The translations under genes and the position numbers were made by a program. A stretch of 64,000 nt of DNA, from assembly GCF_014698965.1 (NCBI RefSeq), contig NZ_JACXAE010000110.1:248001-312000 (forward strand), read 5' to 3'. The notes beneath the pieces were generated by a model. It was not told where the DNA came from. It worked only from the letters and a program-made list of their open reading frames with translations, and did no database searches. Every line of letters begins with the position of its first letter. The stretch's first letter is position 1. This DNA is from Iningainema tapete BLCC-T55. GTDB taxonomy: Bacteria; Cyanobacteriota; Cyanobacteriia; Cyanobacteriales; Nostocaceae. This document shows positions 8,570-16,370 of the stretch, one piece after another.

Positions 8570-8860
8570 TCAAAGACGACTTTCAACTGAAGACTCCTTG
8601 TCAGTAAATTCATCGTCCGATGCCAATATCTGCTCTAGAATTTCATCAGTTAAGCCATTGTCTCTGGCTTCTTTATTAATTTCTTTCACAAGTGTCTTAA
8701 GTTTTTGCGCACGCCATTGCCTATACTCGTTGAATTCGTTTACCGAAATCACAACTGCCGAATCTCTCCCGTATCTGCGAATGACAACAGGAGAGCGCTG
8801 CGCTTTATCAAGTAATTCACCAAAATTATTTTGGGCTTCCCTGGAAGAAAGATATTCCAT
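8570..8860 (-). CDS. Phd/YefM-type antitoxin
   Basis: This 96-residue antitoxin partners the PIN toxin just downstream. The N-terminal half (MEYLSSREAQNNFGELLDKA, SPVVIRRYGRDSAVVIS) is the usual Phd/YefM DNA-binding and dimer domain; the acidic C-terminal half (ILEQILASDDEFTDKE) would bind and neutralise the toxin. The frame is intact although the toxin is interrupted. A perfect palindrome 15 bases upstream of the ATG is the likely autoregulatory operator. A decayed paralogue lies at 1639-1797. Confidence 0.88.
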   Translation of the reverse strand: MEYLSSREAQNNFGELLDKAQRSPVVIRRYGRDSAVVISVNEFNEYRQWRAQKLKTLVKEINKEARDNGLTDEILEQILASDDEFTDKESSVESRL

Positions 8861-8874
8861 CGAACACTCCTAAG

Positions 8875-8897
8875 ATTGTAGCTATGCTAGCTACAAT
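8875..8897 (-). promoter_or_regulatory. Palindromic operator upstream of the antitoxin
   Basis: The perfect 10-bp inverted repeat ATTGTAGCTA-TGC-TAGCTACAAT begins 15 bases before the antitoxin start. Phd/YefM antitoxins repress their own operon through such sites; binding here is inferred from position. Confidence 0.7.
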
Positions 8898-9638
8898 TGT
8901 ATTCGTTTTGAGTTCTTTTGCCAAATCCAGAGTTTGTTGATACTTGGTGTTCAGTAAGCACAATTACCCAAAAGTTCGTCTGGTAGTCTTGATCTTGAAT
9001 GTTATCAGCCAGTCGAAGGACGACTTACAGACAAAATGGTGGCTTAAGCAGTCTTTATTTACTCCTTGATCACACAAACGTAATTTATGCCTCCAACTAA
9101 GGGCTATTTTTTGGCAGACTCTAGAACTTTTGCGATCGCGCCAAAGGTCAATTGGTTCGGTTGATTAATGTTGACCTATCTTGAGGCGTACTTTACATGC
9201 TGTTTGTAGTGAAGGCTACAGTCCATTAATACGATAATTGAGGACTAAAGTCCTCACTACGAGCAATGTGCTTATTTTCTGGGGTAAAAATGATGGTGTT
9301 GATAAAATTTATCATTTATTTACAGCTATTTATCTCTTTTACTGCGCTCTTTCCCGTTACTGCTACTTATTTCTATGCCTTTTGTTACGATGCTTGTTTG
9401 TTCACTATTGACCTTGACTTATTGAAATAGTTAAGGGAAACTAACACTAGACGAAGGTAAACACTTATAAAATCAATAATTTTTGTAAATTTTATGAGAT
9501 ATATATTTTGAGAGATGGAACAGTAGTTAACAAATGGAAAACTTGTAGCTAAGAGAAAATTCTGTTCACTATGGCTACATCCGTAGCTTCTGCATTGGAA
9601 GTAATTATCCAAGCATACTGTTGTGGTTGGCTAAAAGC
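8898..9638. other. Intergenic region with REP-like hairpins, no supported gene
   Basis: I see no credible gene in this 740-base stretch. It contains GGTCAA...TTGACC ends around 9147-9177. A nested hairpin at 9206-9260 has outer arms GTAGTGA/TCACTAC and inner arms GAGGACT/AGTCCTC. The latter resembles a dispersed cyanobacterial palindrome and the element at 19246-19279. Confidence 0.5.
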
Positions 9639-9845
9639 ATGGAAACATTAGAGTTCATAATCTATCCAGATGGTCGGGTACAAGAAAAAGTCACTGGCAT
9701 TGTTGGTGCTTCCTGCGCTGAAGTGACAGCTGCTATTGAGGCACAGCTAGGACACGTACTTAGTCAAGAGCCAACCTCAGAATTCTTCACTACCAAGGTG
9801 CAGCTTAGTGCGGCAAATACTCAATCCGCTTTCAGCGACTGGTAA
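9639..9845 (+). CDS. DUF2997 family protein
   Basis: This small 68-residue protein starts METLEFIIYPDGRVQEKVTG, a strand-rich N-terminus typical of DUF2997. It is first in a three-gene set with the DUF1257 protein and a ferredoxin, an arrangement I recognise from many cyanobacteria. ATG 9639 is chosen over a TTG at 9621 because the family begins at MET.EF.I. Function is unknown; the partnership suggests support of an iron-sulfur or redox step. Confidence 0.82.
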   Translation: METLEFIIYPDGRVQEKVTGIVGASCAEVTAAIEAQLGHVLSQEPTSEFFTTKVQLSAANTQSAFSDW

Positions 9846-9883
9846 ACTTTCAAACCGTTTAGTTTCATCGAATTACAACCACC

Positions 9884-10270
9884 ATGTCACACTTCAGCCA
9901 AATTAAGACCCAAATTCGTAACCTCGAATCTTTACAAGATGCTCTTTCTGACTTGGGTATAGACTGGAAACAAGGTCCACGACAAGTACGTGGTTACCGT
10001 GGTCAAACTCATGATGCCGAAATCACTGTAGAGCAAAACAATGGCTATGATATCGGCTTTAAATGGAATGGAGCCGAGTACGAATTGGTTGCTGACTTGC
10101 AATATTGGCAACAAAATTCTTCAGTGGAAGGGTTTTTACGTCAAGTAACACAGCGCTATGCATACCGCACAGTATTGAAAGAAACTACTCGTGCAGGTTT
10201 TCAAGTCTCAGAACAAAAACAAAATCAAGATGGTTCCATTAGCTTAGTTGTACAACGCTGGAGTGCGTAA
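9884..10270 (+). CDS. DUF1257 protein (Ycf35-like)
   Basis: The 128-residue product starts MSHFSQIKTQIRNLESLQDA, the conserved opening of DUF1257, a family that includes chloroplast Ycf35. It follows DUF2997 by 38 bases and its TAA overlaps the ATG of the next gene by one base (10270), so the two are translationally coupled. No catalytic motif is visible. The biochemical role is not known to me. Confidence 0.9.
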   Translation: MSHFSQIKTQIRNLESLQDALSDLGIDWKQGPRQVRGYRGQTHDAEITVEQNNGYDIGFKWNGAEYELVADLQYWQQNSSVEGFLRQVTQRYAYRTVLKETTRAGFQVSEQKQNQDGSISLVVQRWSA

Positions 10271-10719
10271 TGTCTGATTTTTTGCCGTCGCCGGAAGAAG
10301 CGGAACGTTCCGGCTTAGAGCCAGAATTGGGCGGCTTTTTACGAGATGCGCCCATGCGATCTGGTTTAGAGCCGGAATTGGGCGGAGTGCTGCGACAAAA
10401 GGGTGTTTATGTAGATGAAATTACCTGTATCGGCTGCAAACACTGCGCTCATGTTGCTCGTAATACATTTTATATTGAACCAGATTACGGGCGATCGCGT
10501 GTAATGAGTCAAGAGGGAGACGCAGAGGAAGTAATTCAAGAAGCGATCGACACTTGCCCCGTCGATTGCATTCACTGGGTAGATTACACTGAACTGAAAA
10601 AGTTAGAAGAAGAGCGTAAATACCAGGTAATTCCTGTAGTTGGATACCCTTTAGATCAAGCAGTTGTCTCTACCCAAAAGCGACGCAAAAAACAAAAACT
10701 CAAAAAGTCGCGCTATTAA
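10270..10719 (+). CDS. 4Fe-4S ferredoxin of the DUF1257 operon
   Basis: This 149-residue electron carrier has a single [4Fe-4S] site: CIGCKHC (C-x2-C-x2-C) near residue 57 and TCPVDC near residue 98. The N-terminus carries two copies of SGLEPELGG separated by 14 residues, and the C-terminus is lysine-rich (RRKKQKLKK). It is co-transcribed with the two preceding genes. The twin SGLEPELGG motif is, from memory, normal for this cyanobacterial ferredoxin. Confidence 0.92.
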   Translation: MSDFLPSPEEAERSGLEPELGGFLRDAPMRSGLEPELGGVLRQKGVYVDEITCIGCKHCAHVARNTFYIEPDYGRSRVMSQEGDAEEVIQEAIDTCPVDCIHWVDYTELKKLEEERKYQVIPVVGYPLDQAVVSTQKRRKKQKLKKSRY

Positions 10720-10738
10720 AATATAGCAATCAGGAATT

Positions 10739-10775
10739 AGAAGCTCGGTTTATTCAAGAAACCGGGCTTCTTGTT
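10739..10775 (+). terminator. Hairpin after the ferredoxin operon
   Basis: An imperfect stem (AGAAGCTCGGTTT / AAACCGGGCTTCT) about 20 bases past the stop is followed by TTGTTCT. It probably terminates the operon. Confidence 0.6.
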
Positions 10776-10865
10776 CTAGTGTTAAGAGAAATTTGTTATA
10801 ATTGCGAAAAAAATAGTGAATCAGTTATCAGATGAGGAGATTTACCGGGAAAGTTTAAAACTGCT

Positions 10866-11123
10866 TTGAGAGAATTAGGGGTTGAAGCAACTAAGGAAGA
10901 AATGGATTTTTATCGGGAGTTTCAGCCTTGGATACAAAAGAAATATCATGTGTCAACTTCTAATTCTTGGGCGAAGATAATTATGCTTCATTGTGGAAGC
11001 GAACAAGAGGGTTTTAATACTTTCTACAGGTTATTAGATGAATTTCAAAATAGAAATAAAAGTTTAAACGTAAATGAGTTGAGTAAAATAGCTTCTTCGG
11101 AGAACACACAAATTCCAGCTTAA
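10866..11123 (+). CDS. Hypothetical protein, possibly missing its natural start
   Basis: The 85 residues from TTG 10866 include EEMDFYREFQPWIQKKY, SNSWAKIIMLHCGSEQEGF and TFYRLLDEF. I do not know the family. The same frame stays open back to a TGA at 10833 and encodes GDLPGKFKTALRELG. An overlapping frame begins with GTG at about 10814, shortly after a TATAAT box, and encodes MNQLSDEE before stopping. This suggests a single-base loss near 10835 separating the true start from the body. Weak or decayed gene. Confidence 0.5.
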   Translation: MRELGVEATKEEMDFYREFQPWIQKKYHVSTSNSWAKIIMLHCGSEQEGFNTFYRLLDEFQNRNKSLNVNELSKIASSENTQIPA

Positions 11124-11174
11124 TTGTTTTTAACGGGAAATCAGTTACCTAAACTTTGCTCTGTTAAGAATGCT

Positions 11175-11540
11175 CTAGTTCTCAGCATCTGAGGTATTCT
11201 GTAGGTTTTTCTCAATTTCAAGAATCACTGTTTTTAAAGGTGGCAACCCTTCCTGAACTGTTGCCCAAAGCACCTTTACATCAATTCCCCAATATTCATG
11301 TAATAACACATCTCGCATTCCAGCCACGGCTTTCCAAGGAATTTGAGTGTGTTGGCGGCGAATGTCGTCAGGAATCCGCTTAACTGCTTCTCCTATAATC
11401 TCGATTGACTTTACAACAGCCAAAATCTTCTCTCGGTTGACTCGAAAAGTTTCAAAATCAATCCCGTCTGTAAATGCTTCAATATCAGCAATAGTTTCTA
11501 ATATATCTTGGAGAAATTCCGATAGTTGTCGTTTAGTCAT
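11175..11540 (-). CDS. hepT: HepT-like HEPN ribonuclease toxin
   Basis: The 121-residue HEPN-domain protein (formerly DUF86) carries the catalytic motif RDVLLHEY, matching R-x4-H-x-Y near residue 77. In this toxin family R and H cleave RNA, and the tyrosine is AMPylated by the MntA partner to silence it. The start ATG overlaps the mntA stop in an ATGA, so the two are translated together. All key residues are present; this is one of two TA loci in the window that look intact. Confidence 0.92.
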   Translation of the reverse strand: MTKRQLSEFLQDILETIADIEAFTDGIDFETFRVNREKILAVVKSIEIIGEAVKRIPDDIRRQHTQIPWKAVAGMRDVLLHEYWGIDVKVLWATVQEGLPPLKTVILEIEKNLQNTSDAEN

Positions 11541-11830
11541 ACATAAACGATTTCCGATAACACTCGGTTCAGGATTCTTGGCTTCAAACCGTTTTGCGTT
11601 ACTACATCAACCTTCATACCAATTGCACTGCTGAGATAGTCACGTAGCTCTATTAACTTAAACAAAGTCGGTGCTTGGTCATAGTCAATGAGTAGATCAA
11701 CATCACTCTCCTCAGTTTGTTCACCACGAGCGTAAGAACCAAAGATGCCCAATTGAGTGATCCGATAGTGTTCCTCCAACAACGGTTTACTTTGTCTGAG
11801 AATTTGCTTAATTTCTTCTAACGTTTTCAT
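11537..11830 (-). CDS. mntA: MntA-like minimal nucleotidyltransferase antitoxin
   Basis: The 97-residue nucleotidyltransferase has the signature GSYARGEQTEESDVD (GS-x10-DxD) at residues 31-45 and a third acidic residue in MKVDVV near 75, the usual triad. In characterised HepT-MntA pairs it transfers AMP to the toxin tyrosine. ATG 11830 is chosen because the family starts just before the helix preceding the GS motif; the open frame further upstream does not resemble it. Confidence 0.92.
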   Translation of the reverse strand: MKTLEEIKQILRQSKPLLEEHYRITQLGIFGSYARGEQTEESDVDLLIDYDQAPTLFKLIELRDYLSSAIGMKVDVVTQNGLKPRILNRVLSEIVYV

Positions 11831-11889
11831 TTTGAAAAGTTTTACTTCTAACTTGTCAAATATTATATCATCAATAGTTGTTTTCTTCG

Positions 11890-11931
11890 GCTGGTTTTTG
11901 AGAGGCATGCATGGAAGATTGATGACTTGGT
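11890..11931 (+). pseudogene. Tiny Uma2 gene remnant
   Basis: Two short segments (GCTGGTTTTTGAGAGGC and GCATGGAAGATTGATGACTT) occur in the Uma2 gene at 14113-14805 about 115 bases apart, but here they are nearly joined. This marks a deleted copy lying between the MntA and BrnT loci. Confidence 0.6.
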
Positions 11932-12101
11932 AGCCGGAAAAATGAAATTGTGAAGGCTGGGGAGAGTGAGCTTCATCCGGATTTCCCTCCGGTGGCGACT
12001 GGCACAGAAAAGATATGGATAGCACACACGGGCCAAATTTTGGCAGTTGACGATGGATACCTTGCTCATTTTTAATTCTAAAATTAAGATGGTAGGGATA
12101 G

Positions 12102-12363
<262 letters not shown>

Positions 12364-12380
<17 letters not shown>

Positions 12381-12594
12381 GAACGAAATGGAAGACGAGT
12401 TACGTTCTGAGTATGACTTTGCTCAGATGGAAGGGGGTTTGAGAGGAAAGTATGTTGAGCAATATCGTGCAGGGACAAACTTAGTGCTTTTAGATCCAGA
12501 TGTTGCCCAAGCTTTTCCGAATGATACAGCAGTGAATGAGGCACTGAGAATGTTAATTCAGGTTGCACAGCGCCAGCAGCTTAACTTAGAGTGA
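12364..12594 (+). CDS. brnA: BrnA-type antitoxin
   Basis: The 76-residue antitoxin contains RSEYDFAQMEGGLRGKYVEQ, then GTNLVLLDPDVAQAFPND and VNEALRMLI, the CopG/RHH-like end of BrnA-type proteins that follow DUF497 toxins. The frame is intact. ATG 12388 (MEDELRSEYDF) is an equally good start, 7 bases past the toxin stop with AAGGAAG upstream; 12364 would overlap the toxin by 17 bases. Once the toxin was lost it may survive as an orphan regulator. Confidence 0.82.
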
Positions 12595-12655
12595 TCCAGA
12601 ATGGACATTTCGCGATCGCCCTTCTGAAACTCCAGTAGTGCAAAACTAAACAACA

Positions 12656-12688
12656 AGATCCCCGACTTCTTAAAGAAGTCGGGGATCT
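12656..12688. repeat. Dispersed palindrome, copy 1
   Basis: AGATCCCCGACTTCTT and its exact complement are separated by one base. The following sequence TGTTTGTAAATCAAATAGG recurs with one change after copy 2 at 14042, so the repeat unit is longer than the palindrome. Confidence 0.85.
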
Positions 12689-12906
12689 GAGTTTCCTAGT
12701 GTTTGTAAATCAAATAGGATTGCTTTAGAGAGAATATACAACTCTTTTTTCAGTATTGAATTACTGCTAGCATTTGTATATTCTGCTCCACATCTTTTGA
12801 TGAAATGATTTGATTGAAAGCTTGATAATTGATGCTACCAAGACGCAGTGAAAACTTATTTGTTATAGCTATATTCAAAGAATGTTTAGACAAGTAAAAG
12901 TGGATA

Positions 12907-13170
12907 CTAATTGGCTTGTGCAAATTGCATAACAGGAGTTTCCTTGCCCATGCCCGTATTAATTAATTTGTGGAAATCGAGGGAAGAGCCGTATCCCGAA
13001 TAAGAGAGAGTAATTACCGAACCTATTTTGGGTACGATCGGATTTGCGTACCAATCATACCAAACGAAATATTGTTCGCCATTTCTGAATTGAATCAAAA
13101 TTTTATCAGCTGCATAGGTAGGGTCCCAATCAAATTGTTGAACGACTGTTACTAGAGTTGTTTCAGACAT
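12907..13170 (-). CDS. Hypothetical 87-residue protein
   Basis: A compact protein, aromatic-rich in the middle (GEQYFVWYDWYANP), with alternating strand-like segments and no signal or membrane helix. A strong AAAGGAGC sequence 7 bases before the ATG supports real expression. The family is not recognised. Neighbours are the BrnTA locus and another hypothetical on the same strand, 145 bases upstream. Confidence 0.68.
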   Translation of the reverse strand: MSETTLVTVVQQFDWDPTYAADKILIQFRNGEQYFVWYDWYANPIVPKIGSVITLSYSGYGSSLDFHKLINTGMGKETPVMQFAQAN

Positions 13171-13314
13171 TTTAAATGCTCCTTTTGTCTCAGAGTAAGC
13201 TAAACTTTATTGCTTTGATATTTGTATCTGGATGAGATTTGGCAAATATGCTAATGATGTTGAAAAAAAATGGAAACTACTGGCAAATTCTCAGAGCCTA
13301 ATATTTAACTAATC

Positions 13315-13881
13315 CTATTGCTCGGAATCTATACCCAGAAAAGCGAAAACTGTAGCAGCAACAGCAGTACTCAATCCTTTTAAAAAGCCTTTCCAAATTT
13401 CGCGTAAAATATCTGGTCTATTTTCACTAAGTTCTATCCAGAGTGTCATACTTTTGGATATTACGAGTTGCACGGCTTGCTGTATTCTTTCTCCAAACAA
13501 GTCTTCTAGAGTCTCGAAAGAGATATTGCCAGCAATTGAAGCAACAAACCATTTATTTTCACAATAGTCGCTATCTTCTAGGACTAATAAAGCCCCTTCT
13601 TGATAACGATCCTTTATGCCATTGTAGAGAAGGCTTGCCAGTGTAGGCCAAGTATCTGCGATCGTTTCTGATGTCTGCTCATCGATATTGCTGACTAACT
13701 CGTCGAAAACATGCTCGAAACTAGTGACTAACCAAGCAGAATTTTCGTTACGAGGAATGATATATACGACAAAAACAGTGTCTTCATCTATAGGATATTC
13801 GCATTCAATATAGGACTTGCTGGTTTCAACACCAACTTCTTCTCCAATAGCAGTTTTCCGTCGATCAATAAAGGGTCTCAT
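13315..13881 (-). CDS. Hypothetical protein with a hydrophobic C-terminus
   Basis: The 188-residue acidic protein ends with IWKGFLKGLSTAVAATVFAFLG, a likely membrane or peptide-like anchor. The central part (ADTWPTLASLLYNGI, GALLVLEDSDYCENKWFVAS) has no motif I know. Its promoter region (13900-13985) is closely similar to that of the VWA gene at 16371-16748, including a 16-bp palindrome, so the two genes are probably co-regulated. Confidence 0.62.
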   Translation of the reverse strand: MRPFIDRRKTAIGEEVGVETSKSYIECEYPIDEDTVFVVYIIPRNENSAWLVTSFEHVFDELVSNIDEQTSETIADTWPTLASLLYNGIKDRYQEGALLVLEDSDYCENKWFVASIAGNISFETLEDLFGERIQQAVQLVISKSMTLWIELSENRPDILREIWKGFLKGLSTAVAATVFAFLGIDSEQ

Positions 13882-13945
13882 ATTAGGATAATGAAATAGC
13901 CCTAATAAAATTTAAGGTCAGTAGAATGTCTTTAAATTTTGTTTA

Positions 13946-13979
13946 TGTCACTATAGTGACACTAATTTGGACAATTGTC
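13946..13979 (-). promoter_or_regulatory. Palindromic operator region shared with 16862-16905
   Basis: TGTCACTATAGTGACA (13946-13961) is a perfect palindrome. It is followed by GGACAATTGTCAACT, and the same order recurs at 16865-16903. It lies 65 bases upstream of the 13881 start and 150 bases before the Uma2 gene, so it may serve either direction. Confidence 0.6.
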
Positions 13980-14041
13980 AACTAAGTTTATGAGTAAATT
14001 TGGTAGATGATCAAATAATCCTAAATCATTTGTAAACAAAA

Positions 14042-14074
14042 AGATCCCCGACTTCTTCAAGAAGTCGGGGATCT
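14042..14074. repeat. Dispersed palindrome, copy 2
   Basis: Same 16-bp arms as at 12656-12688, with C at the centre. It is followed by TGTTTGTAAATCAAACAGG immediately before the Uma2 gene. Confidence 0.85.
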
Positions 14075-14112
14075 GAACCTAAGAGCGTGTTTGTAAATCA
14101 AACAGGATTGCT

Positions 14113-14805
14113 ATGAGTCACACATGTGGCTTGAAAAACATTCGATTTTTATGCTGGTTTTTGAGAGGCGATCGCCGACTCCGGATCAATACCGCGATGC
14201 CGCAGATTAAGAAAGCAGAACTAATCGAAGGAATTGTGTATGTTGCATACCAGGTGCGATCGCGCAGTCATGGCAAACCGCATGGAAGATTGATGACTTG
14301 GTTAGGAGTTTACGAAGCGGCTACTAGTGGTGTCGGTCTTAACGACAATACAACGGTTCGGTTAGATGGAAAAAACGAACTGCAGCCAGATGCTTTACTA
14401 CGCTATGAGTATGGCGGAAGTTCGTCTATAAGTGAAGATGATTATATTGAAGGCGCACCAGAATTAGTCGTAGAAGTTGCAGCTAGCAGTGCAGAGAATG
14501 ATTTACATGATAAAAATGAAACATACTGTCGCAATGGTGTTCAAGAATATATTGTCTGGCAGGTGTTAGATGAGAAACTTGACTGGTTCACCTTGGAAAA
14601 CGGTGAGTATGTATCAATGGAAGCTGATGCAGATGGTGTGATCAAAAGTCGTGTTTTTCCAGGTTTATGGTTAGATATTTGTGCATTATTAGCAGGTGAC
14701 ATAGTAACAGTTTTAGCTGTACTGGAAAAAGGTTTGAATTCACAAGAACACGCAGATTTTTTGCAACGGTTGTCACAGCTTAAGCCGGAAAATGAAATTC
14801 TGTAG
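14113..14805 (+). CDS. Uma2-family (DUF820) protein, altered N-terminus
   Basis: Uma2 proteins have a restriction-endonuclease-like fold; their function is unclear. Here MPQIKKAELIEGIVYVAY, TTVRLDGKNELQPDALL, GAPELVVEVAASSAENDLHD and NGVQEYIVWQVLDEKLDWF match the family, with the PD-(D/E)xK-type acidic residues at QPDALL and ELVVEVA. The first 25-30 residues (MSHTCGLKNIRFLCWFLRGD) do not look like the family's RDEFERRY opening seen in the remnant at 16155-16358, so the start has been rearranged; ATG 14197 (MPQIKKAEL) may be the used start. A short open stretch ending near 14946 (YDEIETVYILAVRHTAQ) looks like the tail of another lost gene. Confidence 0.8.
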   Translation: MSHTCGLKNIRFLCWFLRGDRRLRINTAMPQIKKAELIEGIVYVAYQVRSRSHGKPHGRLMTWLGVYEAATSGVGLNDNTTVRLDGKNELQPDALLRYEYGGSSSISEDDYIEGAPELVVEVAASSAENDLHDKNETYCRNGVQEYIVWQVLDEKLDWFTLENGEYVSMEADADGVIKSRVFPGLWLDICALLAGDIVTVLAVLEKGLNSQEHADFLQRLSQLKPENEIL

Positions 14806-14989
14806 GTTGAGGAGCAGATGCCAACCAACTTTTACATATGATGAAATAGAAACAGTTTATATCCTAGCTGTCCGTCACACAGCACAAAAACCTCTGGAAG
14901 GTGATAATTTAGAAGAAACCCTACAAAATTTTTCCCTAAGAGCTTAAAGAACCCACATTTCTGGAACCCATAGTTTTTGCTTGCTCTAT

Positions 14990-15199
14990 TTAAGCTTTAT
15001 CTTTCTCTAATCCAAACATTTGCTTTTTACGACGGATTCTCTTTTTTTCATCTTCTATTCGTTCCCGTTCATATTGTTTTCTTTCTTCTTCTTCACGTTC
15101 AATTTCACGTCTTCGTTCTTCTTTACTTGCAGCTTTGGCAGCTCTGATTAAGAGGAATAAAACAATGGGAAAAATGACATACGCAAGAAACTCAGTCAT
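14990..15199 (-). CDS. Small membrane protein with charged coiled coil
   Basis: The 69-residue product has one N-terminal helix (FLAYVIFPIVLFLLIRAA), then an almost purely charged helix rich in E, R and K. It shares its plan and the M-x-E-(F/I)-LAY start with the neighbour at 15226-15495, 26 bases upstream, suggesting duplication. AAAGGA precedes the ATG by about 11 bases. Function unknown. Confidence 0.6.
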   Translation of the reverse strand: MTEFLAYVIFPIVLFLLIRAAKAASKEERRREIEREEEERKQYERERIEDEKKRIRRKKQMFGLEKDKA

Positions 15200-15225
15200 A
15201 CATCAATCAATCCTTTTGCCATCAA

Positions 15226-15495
15226 TTATTTATTATTCGTAATCCTAAAAAACTTTACTATAGGATTTTTTGCTCTTTCTTCTTCTGCTTTATTTTTCTT
15301 CTCCATTTCTTCATTTTCAATTTCAAGTTCTGCAATTTTTTTAATCATCTCTTCTTCATAATCTTCTATCGCGTCTTCCATTTCCCTTCGTTCTTTTTCT
15401 TTCTCTTGGGATCTGGCTTCTTCTCTTTCCAAAAAGAGTACGAACCAAGCAAAAGCAACAGATGGCAGACAAAAATACGCAAGAATTTCCTTCAT
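15226..15495 (-). CDS. Small membrane protein with charged coiled coil (paralogue)
   Basis: The 89-residue product starts with the helix ILAYFCLPSVAFAWFVLFL, then a long E/K-rich coiled coil (KERREMEDAIEDYEEEMI) and a basic tail. It lies between the related 69-residue gene and a secreted-protein gene on the same strand, probably one operon. It resembles no family I can name. Confidence 0.6.
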   Translation of the reverse strand: MKEILAYFCLPSVAFAWFVLFLEREEARSQEKEKERREMEDAIEDYEEEMIKKIAELEIENEEMEKKNKAEEERAKNPIVKFFRITNNK

Positions 15496-15550
15496 ATTTA
15501 ATTCTCAAGATAAGAGATGTATTATGTTCGATATTACGTTTCTGCTTAGA

Positions 15551-16081
15551 TTAAAAATATACCCACCCATATTGCGGGTCAAACCCATATCCGTGTGCAA
15601 CAGGTTGTGTAGAAAAATTTCCTATGTTGTTTATGTAAATATTGTGGGTACGTACAACAGTCCTTGATGGATATGTAATTTCTTCCCATTCTCCCTGTTG
15701 CGAATTAAAAATTCGCCAGCCTGTAGCTTCACTCCAATAATATTTACACCCACGCGAACATTGGAAGAAGCTGCCAACGTAGGATAACTGATGTGGGCGT
15801 CTTGTGAGTAGGTTTGTTGGCTTAGTCGCTGCACTTTTTGGAGAAAGAACACTTTCTACACCAACCTTTAAAGTTTCCTGGACAATCTGCACACCCAGAA
15901 ATTTCAAAGCGTTCTTTGTTATTTGCCCCCATTGTGGACGCGCATACGCTGATTCCTCTGCTTTAAACTTCACACTTAATTCTTGAGTAGAAAATTTTAA
16001 AGTATATCCGACAGAAAAACTACTAAGGAATAATAGGGGTAGGAATAGATTTGGTAGATTAGCTTTAGGAAATGTCTTCAT
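15551..16081 (-). CDS. Predicted secreted protein, unknown
   Basis: The 176-residue product has a signal-peptide-like start (LFLPLLFLSSFSVGYTL). The mature part has two cysteines in FFQCSRGCKYYW and aromatic-rich repeats (ATGWRIFNSQQGEWEEITY, YGFDPQYGWVYF). It heads the likely operon with the two coiled-coil membrane proteins. Possibly an envelope protein; no family recognised. Confidence 0.6.
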   Translation of the reverse strand: MKTFPKANLPNLFLPLLFLSSFSVGYTLKFSTQELSVKFKAEESAYARPQWGQITKNALKFLGVQIVQETLKVGVESVLSPKSAATKPTNLLTRRPHQLSYVGSFFQCSRGCKYYWSEATGWRIFNSQQGEWEEITYPSRTVVRTHNIYINNIGNFSTQPVAHGYGFDPQYGWVYF

Positions 16082-16154
16082 AGGAGTAACAGGTACGTAG
16101 AAACTACATGACTGAAATTAGTTTTTAGATCCAATTTTACTGAACAAATATTTT

Positions 16155-16358
16155 TTGATTTCTTCAGCAGACAGCGTAGATAGACTCAACCGTGATGAAT
16201 TTGAACGTCGATATACCATAATGCCGCATATTAATAAAGCAAAACTTATAGAAGGAATTGTATATTTGGCATCTCCAATGAGATCGGGTTCGTCATGGCA
16301 AACCATGTGGAAGATTAATGACTTGGTTAGGAACTTAAAACGCCTTCCTTATCTATGA
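16155..16358 (+). pseudogene. Uma2 gene N-terminal remnant
   Basis: It encodes DRLNRDEFERRYTIMPHINK and AKLIEGIVYLAS, then a decayed stretch ending WKINDLVRNLKRLPYL. It corresponds to the first 60-70 residues of a Uma2 protein, and the rest is missing. It is related to, but distinct from, the copy at 14113 and keeps the N-terminal segment that copy lacks. Confidence 0.7.
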
Positions 16359-16370
16359 GTTAAGTACAAT

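Larger units (their letters stand above)
6390..8586 (-). pseudogene. PIN-domain toxin interrupted by an IS1182-type element
   Basis: The gene runs from TTG 8586 (AAGGAG at 8594-8599) to 8402 and resumes at 6624, ending at 6390. Removing the IS and one CTAG gives 420 bases, an open 139-residue frame. It has MKVVFDTNVFVSGLL at the start, RYIAPRKLTTFPQEL across the junction, then DPKDNKFLEVALGG and YLVTGDNDLL, the acidic motifs of the PIN/COG1569 toxin family (predicted RNases). In the present state translation runs into the IS and stops three codons after the CTAG duplicate (..APRASVK). The intact start overlaps the antitoxin stop by 17 bases, as expected for a coupled TA pair. The C-terminal piece has no likely start of its own. 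Confidence 0.88.

Noticed and set aside
8598-8873. Plus-strand open frame of 91 codons
   Set aside because: It is the complement of the Phd-type antitoxin, which has a clear family match, operator and partner.
9385-9612. Minus-strand open frame of 75 codons
   Set aside because: No ribosome site, no family likeness and AT-rich drift composition upstream of the DUF2997 operon.
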